From: Roseimaritima multifibrata
GTDB taxonomy: Bacteria > Planctomycetota > Planctomycetia > Pirellulales > Pirellulaceae
Reading direction: 5' to 3'
DNA length: 64,000 nt
Assembly: GCF_007741495.1 (NCBI RefSeq)
Contig: NZ_CP036262.1
Coordinates: forward strand, 930,001 to 994,000
Every line of letters begins with the position of its first letter. Within the stretch, counting starts at the first letter, position 1. Made by a program: the position numbers and the translations under genes. Positions 16,648 to 25,835 of the stretch are shown piece by piece. Under the pieces are notes generated by a model. It was not told the origin of the DNA. It saw only the letters and a list, made by a program, of their open reading frames with translations, and ran no database searches.

Positions 16648-18366
16648 ATGAATCGTCTGAACGGCCAATACCTTACCCGCATCAAAAATACTCGTCTGGA
16701 GTCTTCCCCCGTGAAAAAATGGTTGCACGAATACTCTCGATCATTTTCCTACGTCGGATTGGTGGTGGCGACTCTTTTGTTTGCTGGCTCGGTTTCGCCG
16801 TCTTTGCTTCCTCGTCCTCCGGTCGTGCAAGGGATTCTCTCGGGGTTTGTCCTTGCCATTGGGTATGGAATCGGAGTCCTCCTCGTACTGACTTGGCGAT
16901 TCCTGCAGTTGCCTATTGTTTCGGATAAAACCAAGCTCTGGGGAAAGCGGGTCTCGACCGTGATGGTCGGAATCATCGCGTTCTATTTTGTTTGGAGCAC
17001 CTCGGATTGGCAAAATTCAATTCGTGAGCGGATGGATATGCCTCCCGTCGAATCGGCCTATCCAATCACCTTTTTCACCATCGCCATCCTGTGGTCTTGG
17101 GGCTTGGTTTTGTTGGCCAGATTCCTGCTTCGCTGCAATCGTTATCTGTCCGCAAAACTTCGGCGTTTCGTTCCTCGCCGGATCGCAACGGGAATCAGTA
17201 CCTTTATCGTTTTCTTGGTCACCATTTTCGTGGCAAACGGGGTCGTCACCGATGGTGCACTGAATCTGGCGGACAACTTTTTTCTGCAAGCGGACCAGAT
17301 GATCGACGAAGGGATCGAACGTCCCGAGCGATCTCTTGTCTGTGGCAGCCCGGATTCCCTCGTCCCTTGGGATATGATCGGCCGCAAGGGAAAGACATTT
17401 ATCGCCGGTGGGCCGACTGCGGAAAGTATCGAAGCGGTCACCGGGGAGACAAGCCTGGAGCCAGTGCGAGTCTACGTCGGAATGGAGACGATCGACGACG
17501 AAGTATCGCAAGCCAAGCTGGCACTTCAAGAGTTGATTCGCGTCGGTGGGTTTGACCGGTCCATTCTGATTGTCGCAACCCCGACGGGAACCGGTTGGCT
17601 GGATCCAGGGGCCGTCGATACGGTCGAGTACTTGCACAATGGGGATACCGCCACGGTAAGCATTCAGTATTCCTACCTGCCCAGCTGGATCACGATTTTG
17701 ATCGATCCCGATCGTTCCAAACGTTCCGCAAGAGCCCTTTTCACGACGGTCTACGACTACTGGAAAGGGCTTCCTAAAAACGGACGTCCTAAGCTCTATT
17801 TGCAAGGGCTAAGCCTTGGATCACTGGGGTCCGAAGATGCTGCCGACTTGCTGACGATCTTTGAAGATCCGATACATGGAGCCGTCTGGAGCGGGCCTCC
17901 ATTTCCGAGCCAACAATGGAAGAAGATTGTCCACGATCGCAATCCAGGGACTCCAGAGTGGATGCCGACTTATCGCCAACAAAGGATCATCCGCTTTACC
18001 GCTCAAGAAAACCACTTGCAGATCGATAAACCTTGGGGAGCGATGCGGAACGTCTACATCCAGTATGCCAGCGATCCGATGGTTTGGTTTTCCCATGACT
18101 TGGCATGGCGTCCCCCCGCGTGGCTGAATGAACCGCGTGGCCCCGATGTTTCGCCTCAATTGCAGTGGTACCCGCTGGTAACCTATCTGCAAGTCGCCTT
18201 TGACCTTGCGATTTCGACCAGTGTGCCGGTTGGGCACGGCCACAACTACAGTCCCGCCAGTTACATCGATGCGTGGATCGGAGTGACCGATCCCGAAGGC
18301 TGGACACCCGAGAAGATAGCTCTCTTAAAGGAAACGATTGTTCCCCCAATCGATCCCGATCCTTGA
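16648..18366 (+). CDS. Abhydrolase_9-family membrane alpha/beta hydrolase
   Basis: Up to 572 residues. A GTG at 16711, in frame and beginning VKKWLHEYSRSFSYVG, is an attractive alternative start, because the first ATG (16648) directly follows a repeat fragment. The N-terminal part has about four membrane helices with the signature VSPSLLPRPPVVQGILSGFV, typical of the Abhydrolase_9 N-terminal domain. The C-terminal half is an alpha/beta hydrolase: the nucleophile elbow GLSLG places Ser at about residue 389, and GHGHNYSP near the end carries the probable catalytic histidine. The family is described mainly from actinobacteria and cyanobacteria; substrates are unknown. Confidence 0.85.
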   Translation: MNRLNGQYLTRIKNTRLESSPVKKWLHEYSRSFSYVGLVVATLLFAGSVSPSLLPRPPVVQGILSGFVLAIGYGIGVLLVLTWRFLQLPIVSDKTKLWGKRVSTVMVGIIAFYFVWSTSDWQNSIRERMDMPPVESAYPITFFTIAILWSWGLVLLARFLLRCNRYLSAKLRRFVPRRIATGISTFIVFLVTIFVANGVVTDGALNLADNFFLQADQMIDEGIERPERSLVCGSPDSLVPWDMIGRKGKTFIAGGPTAESIEAVTGETSLEPVRVYVGMETIDDEVSQAKLALQELIRVGGFDRSILIVATPTGTGWLDPGAVDTVEYLHNGDTATVSIQYSYLPSWITILIDPDRSKRSARALFTTVYDYWKGLPKNGRPKLYLQGLSLGSLGSEDAADLLTIFEDPIHGAVWSGPPFPSQQWKKIVHDRNPGTPEWMPTYRQQRIIRFTAQENHLQIDKPWGAMRNVYIQYASDPMVWFSHDLAWRPPAWLNEPRGPDVSPQLQWYPLVTYLQVAFDLAISTSVPVGHGHNYSPASYIDAWIGVTDPEGWTPEKIALLKETIVPPIDPDP

Positions 18367-18410
18367 ACAACAGAGCAATACCCCCATCAGGATCCTCAAC
18401 CACTCAACCG

Positions 18411-18486
18411 AGTCTCCTTGTCTCCTTCACTCCTTCACTCCTTCACTCCCCCACTCCTTCACCCCCCACTCCCACCCTCCCCCTCA
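18411..18486. repeat. Polypyrimidine tract with degenerate CACTCCTT repeats
   Basis: This strand shows a run of CTCCTT/CACTCCTT units that decays into CCCCCACT and CCCACCCTCCCCCTC. The other strand is therefore a G-rich purine tract of about 75 bases. It lies at and just beyond the 3' end of the ThrE-type exporter gene and contributes its last codons (EGEGGSGG). The slippage-prone composition could vary in length, and the G-runs could form a four-stranded structure; both are inference. Confidence 0.6.
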
Positions 18487-19781
18487 AGGTCCACCAACGG
18501 CTCGCTTCCGGCCAAACCCCTCATTTGCTTCTCCGTCGGCATGATGACATTGGCCACCAATAAACCGGCGACAATCGAAACGGCGACCAGCAGCATCGTT
18601 GCGACCGTGCGAACTCCGCCAGACAAATTTTCGTGGATCATGATTGCTGACACGCCAGAAAATCCCATGCTTCCTGGAACCAGTAGCAACAGGCCAGGCA
18701 TCAGCATGATTGAAGCGGGCTGGTTCTTTACTCGTGCAAACAGGTTGCTCGCAATGCCGACCGCAAGAGCGGCGGTCCATGCGGCCGCGGGCGGATCTAG
18801 AAAGACATCCGCGCTGACCACGGTTCCATAGGCGATACAGATCGAAAGGAGCATCCAAATTCCGTCGCGACGTCGTGCTCGAAACAAAATTCGAAAAGAG
18901 ATTGCTAGCGGGACAAGCAAAAGCATTCCCCAGCCGACTCCCATGGCTGGGGAGGCATCGACCGGAGTATTTACGAAAAACGTTTTGGCGACTCCGTAGC
19001 CCATAACGACTCCGAAAATGATCGTTAGGAATGTGGTTAATGCTCCCGCCATTCGAGCGGTTCCAGACGCAAGGTTCTGTGTCGCCAATTCATTGATGCT
19101 AACGGTGAACTGCAGCCCGGGCACCAAAAAAATGAGGCCAGCGAGCAGCGTGGTTTCGATCGTTGCCGCGGGATAGAACCACTGAATCAGACTGGCGAGG
19201 GCGGTGGCAACAAATCCTCCCAAAACATTATTTAGATGTTCAGGGAACCGACGCCATTCACAAAATAGACTCAAGCAACCGATCACCAGCCCGATCAATC
19301 CAGCCGCCAGCACTACCGTTTGGCTTCCGCCAATAATGACGCCCACCCCAGCGCTTGCCATTCCGTAAGCGAGCACCGAAAGGACCAACGGATATTCGTA
19401 GTTAGTCTGTTTGATGACCTGCAATCGATCCCATGCGTCCTGCACCCCCAGTCGCCCTTCACTGATGTCGTCATACAGTGCGTATAGTTCTGCCAGCATC
19501 GCCAGATTGACTGCCACTGGGGATACCCGAATCAGCCGTGTGGAGTCCTGGTCATCATCAAAGGTGACAAACAAAGATGTCGGCGTCGAAAAGAAATGAG
19601 CCGGTACCCCTACCTGCTGAGAAACCTGTTCCATCCGCTGTTCAAGTTCGTACGCGGGGGCTCCCCCGAGATGCAAGCAGCGTGAAAGTTCCACGACCAA
19701 TCTTTGTGGAGTGGATTCAAGCGTGCCGGTACGGCGAATTTCACTAGCGAAATGTATCGACAGATTCTTCACAGCAGTCAA
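18459..19781 (-). CDS. Threonine/serine exporter, ThrE family
   Basis: A 440-residue protein with no early ATG: the first possible starts are a TTG at 19781 and a GTG at 19772. Residues 1-130 form the cytoplasmic region (FVVELSR-like start, GGAPAYELEQRMEQVSQQVG, PTSLFVTFDD). About ten membrane helices follow, in two groups of five. SVLAYGMASAGVGVIIGGS and FLVPGLQFTVSINELATQN, with a second VPGSMGF, match the ThrE/DUF1212 and DUF3815 architecture in one chain. ThrE-type proteins export threonine and serine by proton-coupled transport. The C-terminus ends in a low-complexity Gly/Glu tail coded by the repeat at 18459-18486. Confidence 0.87.
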   Translation of the reverse strand: MTAVKNLSIHFASEIRRTGTLESTPQRLVVELSRCLHLGGAPAYELEQRMEQVSQQVGVPAHFFSTPTSLFVTFDDDQDSTRLIRVSPVAVNLAMLAELYALYDDISEGRLGVQDAWDRLQVIKQTNYEYPLVLSVLAYGMASAGVGVIIGGSQTVVLAAGLIGLVIGCLSLFCEWRRFPEHLNNVLGGFVATALASLIQWFYPAATIETTLLAGLIFLVPGLQFTVSINELATQNLASGTARMAGALTTFLTIIFGVVMGYGVAKTFFVNTPVDASPAMGVGWGMLLLVPLAISFRILFRARRRDGIWMLLSICIAYGTVVSADVFLDPPAAAWTAALAVGIASNLFARVKNQPASIMLMPGLLLLVPGSMGFSGVSAIMIHENLSGGVRTVATMLLVAVSIVAGLLVANVIMPTEKQMRGLAGSEPLVDLEGEGGSGG

Positions 19782-20061
19782 AACGAGCCAACCTCACAAG
19801 GTGATTCCAAACGGCATTGCAACGCCTCACCGGCGTTGTCGTTCACATCGATGTCCGAGAGTCCCGCTCCGCTGGAGCTGCCTCGGGTCACGCGGCGTTT
19901 CGTCTTCGTTGAAGAGACTTACAGCCAAAGCGGGCTATCGATTTAACATTAAGCGGGAACAGACGATAGCCCTCCAATACTCAGATCCCCAGCTCCTCCG
20001 CCACACCGATCCTTTTTTCCGCTCCGGACAGCCCGACCGCCCCGAATCCGCGGCATTTGGA

Positions 20062-20123
20062 AGGTGAACAAGATTGTGCGGGTTTGCCATAAGAGGACAC
20101 GCCGGGACTTGTTTTGTTCACCT
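20062..20123. repeat. 10-bp inverted repeat spaced by 42 bases
   Basis: AGGTGAACAA at 20062-20071 pairs exactly with TTGTTCACCT at 20114-20123. The interior has no perfect stem. It could be the ends of a very small mobile element, or the base of a long RNA hairpin. No direct target duplication is recognised at the borders. Confidence 0.5.
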
Positions 20124-20409
20124 AAATGTACGGATGAGTCCTTCTATTGCAGCCTGCTGCCTTGGTCGTTTTAGCACTGCGGGTGAGTTTTCGATTTCCT
20201 TTCTGTAGCTCTGTGGTTTAAGCCGAGAATCGGCGGTTTCGTTGCTCCAGTGTTGCTCGCTCGGCTGACCGAACGAACCTTCGATCATGATCGACGTGAC
20301 GTTTCTCGCCTCTCGATCGAAGGTGTCGCTTCGTCGTTTGCCAGTCGCCAAGGAGCTGAGCTCGGATAGCGTTGGTGAGGCCGGAGCCGAGTACGAGTAC
20401 CGCGACGCT

Positions 20410-20457
<48 letters not shown>

Positions 20458-20801
20458 GAAGTACGAAGAGGGCACGAAGGCAGGACCCGGTCGTTCTGAG
20501 GACGACGGATGTTTTGGCAATGAATCGTAGTCGTACTTAGGGCGCAGCCCGGTGCTCGTCGTCCTGTTCACCTCGCGGCACCGATGACCGAACCAACCTT
20601 CGGCTATGCTCGCCCTGATGCTTAATTTCAATCCGGAAGGAAGAAGGCCGGAGGGGCAATGCGATATCGTTGGCGTTTTGTGACGCCTCGAGGTGGAACC
20701 GGTGGTAAACGGTGAACTCAAACACTAACCTTACCTCAAGAGGACCCGGTTGAAACCAAGGTTCGGCGAATGATGACACACCACAAAGCTGGAACGAAAC
20801 A

Positions 20802-21539
20802 ATGGATGAAGAACCCGATGTTCATTTCGACATCGATGCGTTATTTGGTCATATGGCCGCCGACGTCGATTATAACCCCGAAGACGAGCTGGACTGGGTC
20901 TTTGTGCTGCGGTCGAAAGATCAGGGCGCTTTAGAACAGGTCGCCCAAGACTTGGAATCCGACTTCACGATCGAAGTACAAGGGAGTGTCGAAGAAATCG
21001 TTGATGGCAAGGTCACCGTCGGAGATCCGATTTTGACTCTCAGTCGAGTCGCGGCCTTTACCGCGGATGACGTAAAACAGATTGCTGCGCAAGTTCAAGC
21101 GATCGCTGACGAGCGTAGTTTGACCTACGCTGGCGTCGAGTGTTACGAGGCGATCGATGAAGATGAACTGTTCGGTTGGCTCGCGCCAGAGGATGCTGGA
21201 TGGCGTTTGCGGGGGATGACCGAGGTTGGGCTTGAGGAGAACGCGGAGTTGCCCTGGGTGTTTCTTGCCGTTGCACCGAGCCTTGATGCATCGACGTCGA
21301 TTGCGTCGGCACTACAGGAGGCGGGCTTTAGTGACCGAGATGACTATGACGAAGCGGACGAGGAGGGAGATTTCGCAATCTGCGTGTTCGTCGTGGGACG
21401 CAATAATGAGCTTGAACTAGACATGGCTTCCCAGAAAATCGCCAAAATCGCAGAATCTCATGGTGGTAAATTGCTTGGGGTTCAGTTCTATACCCGTGAC
21501 GAAGTTGCAGACGTCTTCGGTTCTGGCGAAGAGGAATAA
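20802..21539 (+). CDS. Acidic protein with two RraB-like domains
   Basis: A 245-residue, very acidic protein without a signal peptide. Two similar halves are seen. The first has LDWVFVLRSKDQGALEQVAQ and FTADDVKQIAAQVQAIADER followed by YAGVECYE. The second has LPWVFLAVAPSLDASTSIAS and LDMASQKIAKIAESHGGKL followed by LGVQFYTRDE. Each pairs a beta strand and helix with a second helix ending in a tyrosine- or phenylalanine-rich strand, as in RraB, the protein that inhibits RNase E in enterobacteria. The match is by pattern only and a tandem arrangement is not the usual RraB form. Function is uncertain. Confidence 0.6.
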   Translation: MDEEPDVHFDIDALFGHMAADVDYNPEDELDWVFVLRSKDQGALEQVAQDLESDFTIEVQGSVEEIVDGKVTVGDPILTLSRVAAFTADDVKQIAAQVQAIADERSLTYAGVECYEAIDEDELFGWLAPEDAGWRLRGMTEVGLEENAELPWVFLAVAPSLDASTSIASALQEAGFSDRDDYDEADEEGDFAICVFVVGRNNELELDMASQKIAKIAESHGGKLLGVQFYTRDEVADVFGSGEEE

Positions 21540-21847
21540 GCCCAAGACCGACGATCTCTGAATCGCAGCAAAGTGGGGAGGCGATTTCTGGCCGCCCCGT
21601 TATCGTTCTCCCTCGCATGATGTGTTTTGCAAAATCCCTTTTTGTTCGGAACACGGATGAGCCAATCGAGATCATCGCATGGTTGATTTCGATTGGCGTG
21701 GGGCGGGGGCCTGGGCTTCGCTGGAGTCGTCTAGGTTTCCGTTGGCTGGTGGCAGCGACAAGTGTCTGCCGGCCGCTGAGCTGAAAATATTCCCGCGCCG
21801 TTAAGGTTGTTAAGTTTTTTGTAAATCCAATACTCGCTGCGGGGATC
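21540..21847. other. Intergenic region, nothing recognised
   Basis: These 308 bases between the RraB-like gene and the small lipoprotein gene contain no supported gene, repeat or terminator. A long open frame on the other strand runs through it and both neighbours, but its product is low quality and reads as a shadow. Confidence 0.4.
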
Positions 21848-22153
21848 ATGTTCGTGTTCAAAAAACTACTGATTTCAGTTTCGTTGGCCTTGCTATGCGT
21901 CGGGTGCGATTCCGCGGCTAAGAAGCAACAGGCGGTGAATGCGCAGCAAGCAGCAACCTTAGCTGAGCTCAAAAAACTTGGGCAATCGATGCACAATAGC
22001 CAGGCCAAGGAATCCGCATCCGCTGGTGCGGCGACTGATGTTCCACCCGTTTCCGACGATTTCAACAGCGAGGATGCATCGGGATCGCTATCCGCGGCTG
22101 ACAATTCGGAAGCTATTGATGGCAGCGTGGCTTCTCCAGTCCCGGCGGAATAA
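21848..22153 (+). CDS. Small lipoprotein, hypothetical
   Basis: A 101-residue protein. The signal peptide FKKLLISVSLALLCVGC ends in a lipobox, so Cys20 is the probable lipidated residue. The mature part begins DSAAKKQQAVNAQQAATL, a short helical segment with possible coiled-coil character, and ends in a Ser/Ala/Asp-rich tail. No domain is recognised. It is preceded by an ordinary ATG without a clear ribosome-binding site. The signal sequence and lipobox are the main reason to accept it. Confidence 0.65.
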   Translation: MFVFKKLLISVSLALLCVGCDSAAKKQQAVNAQQAATLAELKKLGQSMHNSQAKESASAGAATDVPPVSDDFNSEDASGSLSAADNSEAIDGSVASPVPAE

Positions 22154-22393
22154 CGGATTTTGTAGCAACTCTTCTTACCGCTGTGAGAATGCCTGCGTCC
22201 TATTCGTCTGCAAGCGATCCACCAGCCTGCAGATTTGCAATTGCCGAAGTTTTCATTCTTGGCGATACGTCGCGAGCCATCCGGCCTTTTGGCGGGGGTG
22301 AATCCCGCTTCAATGATTTTCGCCGCGTACGCTGTGTCTGGTAATGCCGTGCCGGTCGATGACCTTCTGTCGCAGTCCGTTATCGAATCGTTG

Positions 22394-22416
22394 GACGCAA
22401 GGTTTTTGCTTGCGTC
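22394..22416 (-). terminator. Hairpin 3' of the Gly/Ser-rich gene
   Basis: GACGCAAG at 22394-22401 and CTTGCGTC at 22409-22416 form a perfect 8-bp stem around GTTTTTG. It begins 18 bases after the stop of the minus-strand gene that ends at 22434. A T-run after the stem is lacking in the minus direction, so it is a weak terminator candidate. Confidence 0.35.
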
Positions 22417-22433
22417 GTTCGACCGGGGCCTGC

Positions 22434-23840
22434 CTATCGGCGACCACCGCCGCTGCGACTTCGGCCGCCACCGCTGCGACCGCTACTGCTGCGTCCCCCT
22501 TGGTTGATGTTGTTGCCGCTGCGGCCTGACAGGGACGACGAACCAAGTTGAGAGCGTTGCGACCGGCTGAGTTGTCCTCCGTGCGATCCGGAATGGACGG
22601 ATGCGGTGGGCCGAGCGAATCCGCTGGCTCCCGCTCGTTGGCTGTTGCCTCGCTGATTCTTACCATTGGCACGGGAGGCTGCGCCTGCTTCGCGGCTGAA
22701 GGGGCGATTCTCGGATCGCGAGGTCGAGGCGGTTTGTACGTCGCGGCTATTTTCCGTTTGGGGTTGTGAACCGCTGCCCACAGAGCCATCTCCTCCGGTG
22801 AAGGTCTGGCTCCCCTGATCGGTCGTCAATGTCGTTGAGACTTGTCCATCGCCAGCTTCCGTCGTCGTGCTGACATTTCCATGAGTCGACGAAACGTCCG
22901 TCGAGCCGTTGTAGCTGCTGTTGCCCACGCCACCGGCGGTCCCCGATGACTGATGGCTAATGGATGAACTGCCGTAGCTGCTTTGCGTTGAAGTCGATCC
23001 ACTTCGGTCGAAATCAATGGTGCCGTCCGCGTTTTGCTGAGTCGATCCCGATCCCGTGTGGGCTCCGGCGGCATAGTCGCCAGTCGCCGGATTGACCACG
23101 GCCCCGGCCGCAGCCGATTCAACTTGATAGCCGGATGCTGTGCTGGTGAGTGATGCTCCCGCACCACCAGCGCCATAGACCGTGTTTCCGTTTGGCCCGC
23201 TCACTGCCCCAGCACCAACAATGCCGGTGATGGTCGTGTTACCTTGGGACGCTTGGCTGTTCACGACCAGTTGGTATTCTTCCTGCAATTCGTGGACGGC
23301 AACTTTTCCCCAAAGTGCAGCGGTGTAATACCCGTAAGCTGGTGAAACATATGCCGTTGCGACAGGTACGTACGCGATCGAAGGATTGGTTGAGGCGGAG
23401 TGAATGGTCCCATTTGCTTGAGCCGCCTGGAATCCGGCACGGACGCGATCGATGGCAGCCCAGACGTCCTGGATTTGAGTTCGAGCGGCGATGCCTAACC
23501 TTGTTGTGAGCGGAAGTTGCTGGTCCAACTGCTGCAGTAGATCTGGATAATTCGTCAGGTAGAGAATGCTCTCGGAAGGTGCGCTGTTGAGGTTTCCTGT
23601 AGCCGCTTGATGCAACCGTGAAGGATCTTGAGCCGCTTGCAGGATGTGTTCCACGGTCTGATCTGAGTAGAAAGCGTTGCTGGCAACAAGGGCGTCCAAT
23701 GCGGGAGCCGATAGTAACGTGACGGGGAGTTGCTGTTGGGTTTGCGCAATAACGGGTTGCGGTAAGTTGACAACAAATACCATCAGGCTGGCAAAGAAGC
23801 AGGTTGATGCACCAACTGGTTTTCGAAAGTGAGATAACAT
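22434..23840 (-). CDS. Exported Gly/Ser-rich protein, distantly DUF3300-like N-terminus
   Basis: A 468-residue protein with a signal peptide (about 1-33, ending QPVIAQ). The first folded part, LSAPALDALVASNAFYSDQT followed by VEHILQAAQDPSR, resembles the ALYPD...QVLAAST start of DUF3300 proteins, and VATAYVSPAYGYYTAALWG suits an envelope protein. From about residue 200 onward it is low complexity: glycine, serine, threonine and asparagine, closing with a basic SGRSGGGRSRSGGGRR tail. The composition suggests an extended, surface-exposed or nucleic-acid/polysaccharide-binding tail, which is inference. Upstream lies the divergent ECF sigma gene at 24156. Confidence 0.7.
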   Translation of the reverse strand: MLSHFRKPVGASTCFFASLMVFVVNLPQPVIAQTQQQLPVTLLSAPALDALVASNAFYSDQTVEHILQAAQDPSRLHQAATGNLNSAPSESILYLTNYPDLLQQLDQQLPLTTRLGIAARTQIQDVWAAIDRVRAGFQAAQANGTIHSASTNPSIAYVPVATAYVSPAYGYYTAALWGKVAVHELQEEYQLVVNSQASQGNTTITGIVGAGAVSGPNGNTVYGAGGAGASLTSTASGYQVESAAAGAVVNPATGDYAAGAHTGSGSTQQNADGTIDFDRSGSTSTQSSYGSSSISHQSSGTAGGVGNSSYNGSTDVSSTHGNVSTTTEAGDGQVSTTLTTDQGSQTFTGGDGSVGSGSQPQTENSRDVQTASTSRSENRPFSREAGAASRANGKNQRGNSQRAGASGFARPTASVHSGSHGGQLSRSQRSQLGSSSLSGRSGNNINQGGRSSSGRSGGGRSRSGGGRR

Positions 23841-24155
23841 CGTGGTTGTGTCCGAACGGAGTAGTTGAGAAGCGATGTGAAACCGAATGATCGGTCGACA
23901 TAGGTAATTGCTTGCTTGCCGGTGATCGAGGACACAAAATCATTTTTTCTTTAGATGCCAGTGCGGTTCCTGCCGTCGTTTACTCCTCCCGGTCAGGTCA
24001 ACCAGCAGAATCGTTAGAATCGTCGGATCTGGTTGTCGCTGAATTTCGTTCTTTTCCCTAAGAAAAATGTCCTCGATCGTATTCCTGCGGCCAATATCTA
24101 AGAAGAACCTACGTCGTAAACGACCTTGACTTCACTTGGATGCACGCCAAATCTC
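23841..24155. other. Divergent intergenic region before the ECF sigma gene
   Basis: These 315 bases separate the divergent Gly/Ser-rich gene and sigma factor gene. They should contain both promoters, but I cannot identify a sigma-70 or ECF-type promoter with confidence. There is no repeat or hairpin of note. Confidence 0.35.
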
Positions 24156-24689
24156 ATGAATTCGTCGCAACCCAATGCATACGATTTGTTTGAAATCCTT
24201 GTGCGTGAGAACTCGCGGATGCTGATGGCGTACATTCGCTGTGCGATTCGTGATTCGGCGTCGGCCGATGACATCTGGCAGGAAACGATGTTAGTCGCTT
24301 GGCGGCGGATTAACGAGTTTGATCGTTCGCGACCATTTGGCCCTTGGCTTCGAGGCATTGCCGCTCGAGTGATTCTAGGATTCGGACGCAAGCAGTCGTA
24401 CACGGTCCAGGTTGACGAATCGACTCTTGAATTTCTCGATTCGCGATTCGAGAACCTGCAGTCGCTCCGTGGTGACACGTTGGACGAGAAACTGCAAGCG
24501 TTACGCGATTGCGTCGCCTCATTGCCGGAACATTACCGGACCTGCATTGAGATGCGGTTCATGAAAGGGGTCAAACCGAGCGAGCTAAGCAAGCAGATTG
24601 ATTTGACGCTCGAATCGGTCAAGAAACGACTCGTTCGTGCCAAGGCAATGTTAGTAGCCTGCATCGATAAAAAAATGATGACCGAGTAG
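24156..24689 (+). CDS. ECF-type RNA polymerase sigma factor
   Basis: The ATG at 24156 (MNSSQPNAYDLFEILVREN) gives 177 residues, preferred over a TTG 30 bases upstream. Region 2 is at about 17-80 (ASADDIWQETMLVAWRRINE, with the core-binding DIWQE motif) and region 4 at about 112-165 (SLPEHYRTCIEMRFMKG, SELSKQIDLTLESVKKRLVR, the helix-turn-helix for -35 recognition). It fits the planctomycete ECF groups. The next gene starts 36 bases later and looks like its anti-sigma factor, so the pair probably controls the following copper monooxygenase and redoxin genes. This link is inferred from order and direction. Confidence 0.9.
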   Translation: MNSSQPNAYDLFEILVRENSRMLMAYIRCAIRDSASADDIWQETMLVAWRRINEFDRSRPFGPWLRGIAARVILGFGRKQSYTVQVDESTLEFLDSRFENLQSLRGDTLDEKLQALRDCVASLPEHYRTCIEMRFMKGVKPSELSKQIDLTLESVKKRLVRAKAMLVACIDKKMMTE

Positions 24690-24724
24690 TTTGAACCAAC
24701 ATCCTGTTTGGCGAGAGTAAAACG

Positions 24725-25681
24725 ATGACGCGAGATCCAAACCGACTGTCCGATGCGAATGATCAGTTCATTGAATCATTGCTGCAGGAAGCCTACGACC
24801 CCGGCGCGGAAGCCGATGACGCTCGCATCGATCGTTTGATGGAACAAATTCGCGACGGCCAAACGGATCCATCGGCAACGGTAGAACTCCGCAAATCGCC
24901 GCTACAATCTGCAAGTCGGTGGGGGGCCCGGTTGGCGATCGCAGCTTGCGTGTTGATCGTCTGTGGGTACGCCGTTATTTCAATGTCGGGGTCCCATTCC
25001 GCTTATGCCGCCGTGTTGCGAGCAATCGAAGTTAATTTGCCAACGCGTGAATACCGTGTGCAGATGACAAACCGCTGGCCGGTTGTGGGCGAACGTGACG
25101 TAACGGCCAAACTTTACGTGAACAATCGTGACGAGTTCTGTGTTTGGCACCCAGGCTGGTTGCCAGGTGGTGAAATCTGGGTGGGTGGCGACCTGGACTC
25201 TCGTTGGATCGTTCCCCGGGTTGGTCCCATTGTCACTGGTGATGAGGACTTGATCGCATCGGCATTGCAAGGACAGGGCTTGGGGACCCCGATGTTGCAC
25301 CTGCGGACATTGCTAACTCGAATGAGTGAGGACTACGATCTGAGACTCTTGGCTGACGAGGATATTTCAAACCCTCGTCAGCCGAGCGAATCGATTCGGT
25401 GCCAACATGTTACCGGTGTCCGCGCTGTCTCCAGCGGCATGACCCCGATCCAAATCGACCTGTGGGCGAACCGAGAAACGGGAGTTGCTGAGCGAGTGGA
25501 ACTTGTATGGCCTCAAGACACGGAAGCCTGGTTGCCGCTGCGGTGGCGAATCGATCTCATTGCGTTTCCGGAGCTGGCCGACAATTGGTTTGAGTTCCAA
25601 GGACACAGCGAGCCCGGTCGTATCGTTATGCCAATGCCGTCGGGGATTTCCGAGGATCCACCTGCCCTGCCGTTACGTTGA
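24725..25681 (+). CDS. Probable anti-sigma factor, single-pass membrane protein
   Basis: A 318-residue protein. Residues 1-60 are hydrophilic and helical (NDQFIESLLQEAYDPG, ARIDRLMEQIRDG), followed by one membrane helix (about 62-84, ARLAIAACVLIVCGYAVIS) and a beta-rich periplasmic domain of about 230 residues (REYRVQMTNRWPVVGERDV, FEFQGHSEPG-like end). This layout, directly after an ECF sigma gene, is that of a membrane anti-sigma factor; the outer domain resembles LolA/RseB-like sensors. No zinc-binding HxxxCxxC motif is seen, so it is not of the ZAS type. Sequence alone does not prove the role. Confidence 0.65.
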   Translation: MTRDPNRLSDANDQFIESLLQEAYDPGAEADDARIDRLMEQIRDGQTDPSATVELRKSPLQSASRWGARLAIAACVLIVCGYAVISMSGSHSAYAAVLRAIEVNLPTREYRVQMTNRWPVVGERDVTAKLYVNNRDEFCVWHPGWLPGGEIWVGGDLDSRWIVPRVGPIVTGDEDLIASALQGQGLGTPMLHLRTLLTRMSEDYDLRLLADEDISNPRQPSESIRCQHVTGVRAVSSGMTPIQIDLWANRETGVAERVELVWPQDTEAWLPLRWRIDLIAFPELADNWFEFQGHSEPGRIVMPMPSGISEDPPALPLR

Positions 25682-25835
25682 TCTGCACTCGTTCTCAAAT
25701 GTCGCTGACGCTGTGATAATTTTTAAAGTTTTCGGTCCTCGACCGGATTGGTTCTGACAATAAGAAAGTGATCGACACACGTTTGTGGCCATCGACGCCA
25801 GCATGTGTTGCCACTTCATTTTGAAGGAACCGAAG

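Noticed and set aside
21328-22104. Long minus-strand open frame (258 codons) across the RraB-like gene, a gap and the small lipoprotein gene
   Set aside because: Two better-supported plus-strand genes cover it, one with a clear signal peptide and lipobox. Its product is rich in Arg, Cys and Ser without any domain pattern.
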